Positions 25,005-34,000 of a stretch of DNA of 64,000 nucleotides are shown here, in pieces. Each line of letters opens with the position of its first letter. Positions within the stretch are counted from its first letter, which is position 1. Under the pieces are notes generated by a model that saw only the letters and a program-made list of their open reading frames with translations, was not told the origin of the DNA and did no database searches. The translations under genes were made by a program, and so were the position numbers. Origin of the DNA: Synanceia verrucosa (taxonomy: Eukaryota; Chordata; Actinopteri; Perciformes; Synanceiidae); assembly GCA_029721515.1 (NCBI GenBank), contig CM056559.1, positions 5,705,001-5,769,000 of the forward strand. The letters run 5' to 3'.

Positions 25005-28000
25005 TTGTTTGTTACTTGTAAAGGACAGGTCGGTCTTGTAAGGCCTCCATGGCTTGAGTCAACACAGGGGATACATCACAGGTCTCCTGGGTCAATCCTC
25101 TGCATTCATCTTAGAATAGATTAGAACAGAACAGTTTTTTATTTAACCTCCATTGGGGGAAATTTACCCCCCACAGCAGCATAGACAAATTATTATTATG
25201 TACTGAACAACAACGGTGGAAAAATATATTTTAATTGCAAAGGAAATGTCAGTTAAGCATAGTTATTAGATGAATAAAATGTTTGTTTTTTTATGTGAAT
25301 GTGACCTGAAATAGTCATAAAATAAAAAAAGCATTGTAAAATTTCTGTGCAAAAAAAAAAAAAAAAAAAAAAATCTAGGTAGCAGAAAGGAACATGGAAT
25401 ACAGGAATAGGACAACCAGCGAACTAAACAGCAGTCTTTCTGGTAATTATGCTTAAGTTGTGCTCTATTCATTGTTAATTCACATTTTGGGCCATGGTAA
25501 CTCTGCTGGCACGAAGCAAATCAAAGCACCAAGAACATTTCTGAATCATATTTTCCCTTGTGAGAAGCGAGAGGTCAGTTTACTTTTGAAATACTAACAA
25601 TGACCAGGCCAATCTTGCAGAAAGGGGAGAAAATAAGTCACCATGCTCCACTGTAATGCTGGAAACAAAAGTAAATGCTCTCTTTAAAGTAAGGCGTTGT
25701 GTTTTTGTGAAAATGTACAGTAGTTCTCCTTCATAAACGACTGACACATGCATATAAAAAGACCTTTTACTAAACAAACTACTACATCCACATTAAAATA
25801 ACTTACTTTCATGTGACCATTACCAAACATCCACTTGCCAAATTTCTAGATTTGGGTCTTTTGACAAATCTAAAGCACAGCAAATTAAGTTTCTGTAGAG
25901 CAACTCATGATTTAGTAGACGCTCTATATTGGGCTCTGTGGTTTCTGTGATCTGAATGGTTTATTTCCATTTTAATTTCAATGACAAAACACATGGCCAA
26001 GCTGTGGAAAATATGGGGTTCTGGCATTCTTTTGGCAAAACTCAGTCAGACGTTATGAGTCACATGTGTCCTCAAATGTGTCCTATCCACGCCATTACTC
26101 TCACATGAAAGACTACAATTTTGTATTTAGCTCTGACCAATTACAAAGAACAACAGCTGACAAATCAAATGGCAGAAACATAAGACGAGAAAAAAGAACA
26201 GATCAGATCATTATGGTAGTAAAGTTCTCATGTTTTGTTTTTTTTTCAAGTTGAAGGTCAAGTTTCAAGGCCGCGTACACTGAAGGATGCTCTGTGTTGC
26301 GTACTCACTCTGAGCCCAGCGGTAGAGCTGCTCGTATGATGTCTCCTGTAACACAGCCATCTGCTCCATGATCTCTAAACTAGAACAAGCACACAAAAGA
26401 CCACATTACACACCCATAACCTGTGCAACAGTGACATGCTGTAAATACCAGGCCTGGATGCTACTTTTCCACTCACCTGTTGTACCGGGTTGAAAATGAA
26501 TTTAACAACAAGAACAGAAAGAAAACACTGTCACTTCATTCATAGCGACACGTGGAGCTCACCCTGCAGTTTGCTGGTTGGTCCGCAGGAGGACTTTCAC
26601 ATCCTCGTGGATGTGCTTCACTCGCCTGAGAGCTCTGAAAAAATCCTGGGAAATCAAACAACACATAATTATATTGGGAGCGGCACTGGCTGCAAATTTG
26701 CAGAATTTAATTAACGTTTTTAGGAAGATTGCAGCATTGGTAAAAAAAGGATTTCTGGTGTGACTAATGTCTCATTTTAGATGCTAAATTATTTTGTGCA
26801 CATCATAATTATATAAAAAGTAAAAGCTTTTTATATCAAATAATATGAGTTAGATTACATATAGTATTAAGTGATGGAGTGGATGGTCAGGAAAGATGAA
26901 AATTAATTAGTTCATGGATTAAAGGATATCATCATCAACACGTTACACTTTTTGGATACTGTGGCAGCAGTGATGTGATCAGACACCTCAACTGGAGGAA
27001 CCAGATGATGGAGCCTCTTAAGCACAGAAAATGAAGGGAGAAGACTCTAATCTGTACTTGATCGTGCATCCTGTGGGTGCAGATGAGAGGATTCTTTACA
27101 TGATTTAATGAATTAGTCTCCATTAAAATGCAGATTACCTCAGTAATGGGTGCATCCCGAGCCCCTCGCAGTGTCGCCATCTCCTCAGTAGATAGCTGGA
27201 ACTTGGCAAGGAAAGCCTGAGCAACCTGAGCTCTCACCTCCAGGCGGTGGCTGAGGGGAAAAAGACCCAAGTTGTAATTTCATTCACTTGCCGTTGTGGC
27301 GTTTATTGTCTTTATAGAAAATTTATTTTCTCATTTATTTTCTGTTCAGTTCAACTTCAAGGTCCTTGTGGATATATTTTTCTCTCATCCTGTGTTTCCT
27401 TACTTTGCAAATAAAACAAGCTGTCAGTGTGGCAAATGGAAAGACATTATATGCTTCTACTGAACACAAAAATGTCAACAAGCTGTAATGATTGAAGGCC
27501 TACAGCAGATGGCAGTCATACTCCTCATGACAGAGTGACAACAGGGTGGGACACAGTGAAGATATCATGTGTGGAAAAGAAACAACAGAGACACAAAAAG
27601 AGCACAGAGCTAGATCCTGGCCAGGTTTTGTCACTATCAATAACAGCAGAGCGATCACTATCAGTGTCTCAACACAATAGTGACCATGGCAACCGCTCCA
27701 GTCAAACAGGGAACTCTGTCACGGGATAGCAGAACAACAGCCAGCACTGCCTCTGTCCCCATCTCTCCATCCAAAGCACCTCGTCTACATTCCCTCCACC
27801 CTTCTGCAAAAAAAAACACAAGGCTGGATCAGTAAATCACCAGGTTGTTTTGGTGGAGGAGAAGAACCCAGCATTACCAGACTATTGTCTCTCTCACACA
27901 GCTATAACCAGAGCTCAGCCAGCTGAAAGTAAAGGGCTGTAAATCTGTTACAGGATTCTATGATTTAGTGTTTCTCTGTGCAGCTCACTGGGCCTCATGC

Positions 28001-31000
28001 AAACGACTGAGAGGCATCTTTGCCCTTTATGTGTTTCATGTGTTGAGATTTTGTCGCAATACATAAAGAGGACAGCTTGGCTGCACCACCTCCTTTCACT
28101 CCATGCACACACAGGCATCGTTCTCTAAAAACGTACTTCATTACAGCAACAGAACTGCTAGTAGTAGTGAGAATAATACTGTTCATAGAGACACAGCAGC
28201 CCTGCCTCTATTTAGAAAAGTCTGTGGGATCACCACTCACAAAGAGGGGTGGGAAAAAATATTAATATGACAATATATTGCGATACTTTTTCTTCTGACA
28301 TAGTATTGATTTTTAATTTCTTAATATCGATTTTTTTTTACCCCCCAAAAAAAGTCATGTTTAGGGCTGATTAAAAATCCAGAACGACTTCCGCACGTTG
28401 AAACAAAAACTTAAATAAAAAATAATCCGTGTTAACTTCGACAGCCCTAACATATATATATATGGATGTGTATATGTATGTGTACTTGTATTTTAAGCTG
28501 CATTTTAAATTTCTCAGTGATCTACGTTGAATATCACAATAATGTATCGTATCATGACTCAAGTATCGCGATACGTATCATATTGTGAAGTCCTTGCCAA
28601 TACCCACCCCTAGTCACAAATACGTATAATTATAGTCCATTTGATTATTCAGGTAATGTAACAGTATTATTTGTTTTATTTGTTATTATATTATTTGTAT
28701 TGAAGGTATCTGTTACTGCACAAAGACATGCTTTATTTCAAGGCAGAGAGGAGAAAACTGCATGGATTAAGCGAAAAAACACGCTGTGCTACTGAGAGAT
28801 AATAACAAGTTAAGACAGGAGACAGTTCTGCTACATGATATCCCATCACAATTACAGCGATACATAAAATAATAACCAGCTACGCTAATGAGGCCATTAG
28901 TTAAACAGAGTGATGCATAAATTAGACAAATCATTTCCACACAACATGTCTTCACACAGCACAGGAGAAATATTAATATGAAATCTGTGACCTGCCGTAC
29001 GATGAAAAGCTGCAGTCGTCTCAGCAAAAGGAGGTTTTATCACTGATATGCAAATTTATGCAGCGAGCATTTACTAAAACCTAATTGGCTCATCTGTTTT
29101 ATAGTAAGAAACTATGATCAAGGTTGTTGAGTTATAATCTTTATAAGAAAAAAAAAAAAGCAACACTGAATTTGGGAGGAAAGGTCTAAGTTTTATGGGA
29201 GATTATATTGATTGGCCTATGATCCCAATAGTGATGAACTCGTTGTACACATTAACATGACATAGCTTGACTTATATAATTTACTCAACTCCCCATGTCA
29301 TGAAAACATGACAATACAAGTTACACTGTAAGTCAGCAATTGTTTCCAGTCTCTTATCCATTAAGGTTTCTGTCTGTGGACGTGTTGAACTGCACCAGAA
29401 GAGAAAACCATCCTCACATGTCAAACCGTGCAACAGATTCACCTCTGTGCCAAGAGTGACAGACCTGTTCCTCCAGGATGTAAATCACAACAAAGACACA
29501 GGCTGCACACGCCTGCACAAGGTGAGGAGAGGGGGATTGTGGGAGCTGGGGGGGCGAGGGAACAGTGGAGCAGCAGGATGCTTTTCTACAGCGCTGTCAG
29601 GACATGACACATTCTTCTCCAGACTACAATTACTGAATACCAGGGAAACACAGTGGAGTGATTCTGCAGCGTCACTCTAGTAAGCGTGTAGAGGCTCGGG
29701 CTAGTGGTGCAAAGAATGAACCCAAATGAGCACAGAAGGTAAGGTTTTCTTAAAATTAGCAAAGTGAAATCAGATCCAGGTAACATGATTTTACATGCTG
29801 GGATGAAAAGAAGTTATACTATCCGTCTCTTGGTGTGTTCGTGTGTGTTTGAGTGCACATGCTCAGAGTTCCCAGCTAGGCCGATTTTTTTTTGTCTGTT
29901 CAAGCACAGCAATCGTTTAAGCAGTACAACACAGGAGCATCTCATAAACAGCTCCATCAAACTGAAACAGTGAAATTACTGATGCCTGTTTAATAACATC
30001 ACAGAGCTAAGCAAGATGGTGCATTTCTGACTGATAATCTATACAGCATCAATGAGAAGGAGAGCAACTGTTCTCTCTGGACCGAGCTAATGTCCATCCC
30101 TCTCATAAGTTGTGGACCATGTGGGTCGATTATCCATTAAAATCTATTAGGGGCCATTTCAAAGGCCTGCATGGAAATTTGGCATTCACAAAGCTGTTAG
30201 TTAGCTGCGCGCCAATGATCACAGTCACATCAGACAGCACAAAGGCACACTCACAGCCATACCCTCATTAACAACCAGCTGGGCCTTAATAAGGCTCAAG
30301 TGTCATTTCACACAGGTTGTCATTTACGCTTTGATGTCCCTGCTCGTTCTCTCGAGGTTTCCGAAGCGCTTGATTTACTCATGACCTACACAGAAATTAT
30401 ACTGAGAACATTTGCTTTAATATCAGGAAAAATGCCTCAATGAAACTCAGGGCTCCATGTCGGAAAATTCATAATATGGCGTAGGGATTACTACGGGGAA
30501 TGATTGGCTGCTGCAAGCAAAACACAGGTATATCTGAGGTGTGGTGACTACATTTATCTCCACTGATCTTTGGCATACAGCCAAATAGGCCTCCTGTAGA
30601 TGCCTGAGCGGCTCAGTAATAGCTGGAGAACAAACAGACCAACCCCTTTGTGAGGTAACACACACACATCCGTTTGAGAGACGCCTCGACTTGCTCAGTC
30701 GATGACATGTCACTCTAATGCAAAGATCACACAGTGGAGGACAGGTGGGTAGCATTACGTTTCATTATGGAACAACACACAACACCTATTAGTGCTCTTG
30801 CTGACAGCGTCTTTGAACAGCTCCAGCCCAAAACAAAAGAGCAGCTTGTCTGACCGTCGGCAGACAAACACAGGTCGTCTACCCTAATCGGCCCGCCTCT
30901 TCCACCTTTGCTGCTGCACTGTAAGCACAGTGCTACTCCTTTCTGTTTCATTAGAGCTGACAAATGACACAGTGCTGGTGGCAGATAAGATAGCAAACAG

Positions 31001-34000
31001 TTCAGGACAGGCCCTCTCTGCCAGGTAAATACACATCAGGGGCACATCTGCAGAGCTTTTGAAACGATTGCTCTCTCAGCAGAGCTGCCCTATAAGCACA
31101 AAATATGAGATTATGCTGCTAATGTAGCACCGCTATAATAAGTGTCAACTGGAGAAACATGAAAAAGACAGTGGCTTGGGACTGCAGAGGATTGTGTGAC
31201 CTGAAATAGATCTGACCGAGAAAAGTGGAGTGGTGTGGTGCAGAGGGCGGACTGGTGGGAGGCTGAAGGAGGACAGCTTGGCCTCACACTTCCCCAGGTT
31301 GATCTTCTGAGACAAAATTGCTAAAGACAAGGTCAAAGCCCAGAGTGCAGACACTATCCCATCTGGCAGTGGGGTCAATGTGGCTCTGTGAATGAAAATG
31401 TCACACAGACGGACAGCAGGTCCCGTTGGGGCCACTATGCAAAGAAAGGCACTCAGAAGGGCATTCATGTAAAACCTCTGACCACCTACCTCCAACAAGA
31501 CCCCATTCACTAAATGATATCATTCATTGTCTGCACGTAGTCATGAAACCCCACTGGTGTCTTTCACTGCTGTGAGATTCAGAGCACCCCCCACCATGTT
31601 ACCTTTCCATCACGGAGGTCTTGACACTTTGGCAGTGGAGCATGCAATTGCCTCCGTATATCACAACTGTAAGCAGTGTCTTTTGCCAGAAATTTACATT
31701 ATCTTTGACCGTGCCTCTGCTCACAAGGTCACTGAGCACTGAGGTCACAGCCGTCACAACATGGTAATGCACCTCATCCCACTCATTAGCCATCAGCGAA
31801 TAGGAGCGGGTGCTATACTCTCACATCCCTGACGACGCTCTGACCATTTTATTGACAGGCTTTCAACTGACAACAAAAAAATCCATCAGGATTCCAGAGA
31901 ATCCTGCTGTGTGAGTACCCAAGATGCACTGCCTGACTCCACTCATGACTCCATGTCATGCTTTGCTCCAGATATTGGATCTGCATATCTGACGCCCCTT
32001 AATATGGGCTGTCAGCAAATCTGAATGCACGCATTCAAATACAGGAACACACTGATTGGCTGCTCTCCACTTCTAATAGTCTGCCTTCAATACGACAGGG
32101 GAGTGATGCCGCGTAAATAAGCCAAACATCACAGGACATAACAAATAAAAAACAATTAATGCCTCATTAATGATGATTGCTGCCCTCCTTATGCAAATAG
32201 ACAAACTGCAGGAGAAATATTCATCACACTCATAAATCATTCATTCCTCCTCATCAAAAATAAAGCTGTGCTTGCAGCTCCTCCTGCCCTGCACCATCTT
32301 GCTCTACCACTAAAGAGAATGAGCATTACAGAGGCTAGAAATTTACTGTTCAACTTATTGGTGTTTAGCTTGGAGGGTCACATTTTACATGATCAGCATA
32401 TGTAATTGTTTGGCTCTAATCAAGTGGGAAAACCCCTATATCACAGGCAAATCACAGGCAACTCCTGCAAAACAAGGAAGTACTGGGACATTAAGCAAGG
32501 CCTCACTTTCCAACCAATGTGCGCAACAATAAAACCACTGTGTTATTCCTGCAGAGTGCTTTGACTGAAGTGCTATTTGTCTGGAAACTTGTCTGAATAG
32601 AGAAAGAGGTAATTTCTCTGCAAGGGAAATGAGACTACAGGAGAGTGAACTGATGGGGTCTGGCTTTTGACTGCTGAAGATACCTATCAGTGATGCATGT
32701 GATAGGTTTACAAAATGACTTGCAGCCTCAGAACAGATAAGGAGAGAAATGGTGGTATGAGATTTCTTTGATATTTCTGCAGATATTTTAGAATAAAATT
32801 GCCATTTTATCTCTCACTGACATTCTGAAATGCTAGTTTCAACGTTTAGGGTGGCTGCCTAGTAATATGCTCTCATTTTAAATTCTAGTGATTTAAATAC
32901 AATCAGATTGAGAAACAACTTGTGATTGCTAAGACTGAGTCTCTTGATTAATAATCATATGAACAGCGCTGAGTGCAAAACTTATTTAATGTCTTCCATT
33001 ATATCAGCCCTACAATAAACAGCACCTGCATAAAAGTTACTGCTCAGGATACTACAACTAAGTTTTTAGAGCTCCCTTTAAATTCTACTGAGCAACTTGT
33101 AGCTGTACATTGTACAGTGTAGTGTGAATTATTATTGGCAAAAGAAATACCTATTCTGTCCACCAGATTTACGGACTAACATTTCTAAAAATCCTTACAA
33201 TATAATGTGATCCAATTCAAGAATAACTAACAACTGCCTCAGTCGAGGTGAATTACCTTTCTGACACACTGTCTACCACAGTCAAATATTTAAAAAGATA
33301 GTAACAATAACTGCATATTGGATTACATTATATATGTTTTATAAGCTTAGTTTTTACTTTCCTGGTCATTCTGTGCATCTGACTCATGTAAGAGACAAAA
33401 GTAAATATGTAACTCACTGGAATATTATTTATTTTAGAGATGTCTATAAATAATCTCAGTCTAAAATGTATATGCAGGTTACAGGGTTAACTCAGACACA
33501 TGACAAACATACATACGTCCCCTTTAGAATCAACTCACTTTTCTCCCTGCAGCTTGTTGGTTTTAATGATGAGGTCTTGAGTTTGCTCCTTTGCAGCCTG
33601 TTGAAAAAAATGCTGTTTTTGAAAGATGACTTGCAAATATTATGCTCTGAAAAGAAATGTAAGAAATGTGTCATATGAAGTGATTCACTTCATACACAAA
33701 TATATTACATTCTATTGTTGTTATGATGAGTTCACTGGAATGGATAATTTCCAAACAACGTCCAGAGATGACAAACCATACCTTTAACCTGTTGGTCATT
33801 TCTTCACAACATGTGCTCATGGCCTGGACATCTTCATGAACACTTTCTAGCTCCTATGAAGAACATGAAGTCACAGTTATTATAACAGCACTGAGGCAGA
33901 TGCAGCTCCATTCAAACATGCAAAATCAAAGACGATAATTACTGTTCACATAAATACAGTGAAGTATTTGGCTTCAATCACAAGTTTTCAGATTAACTGA

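Larger units (their letters stand above)
27251..33538 (-). other. COG6 intron 4, 6.3 kb, largest intron of the gene
   Basis: No exon is supported in this interval. It holds an hAT-like element at 28244-28612, otherwise apparently unique sequence, and an AT-rich motif cluster near 32.15 kb. Open frames inside it, the longest 121 codons at 31145-31510 on the minus strand, resemble no family I know and are treated as chance. Confidence 0.85.

Noticed and set aside
31145..31510. 121-codon minus-strand open frame in COG6 intron 4
   Set aside because: No family resemblance, low-complexity serine/leucine content, and on the same strand as COG6 without splice sites joining it.
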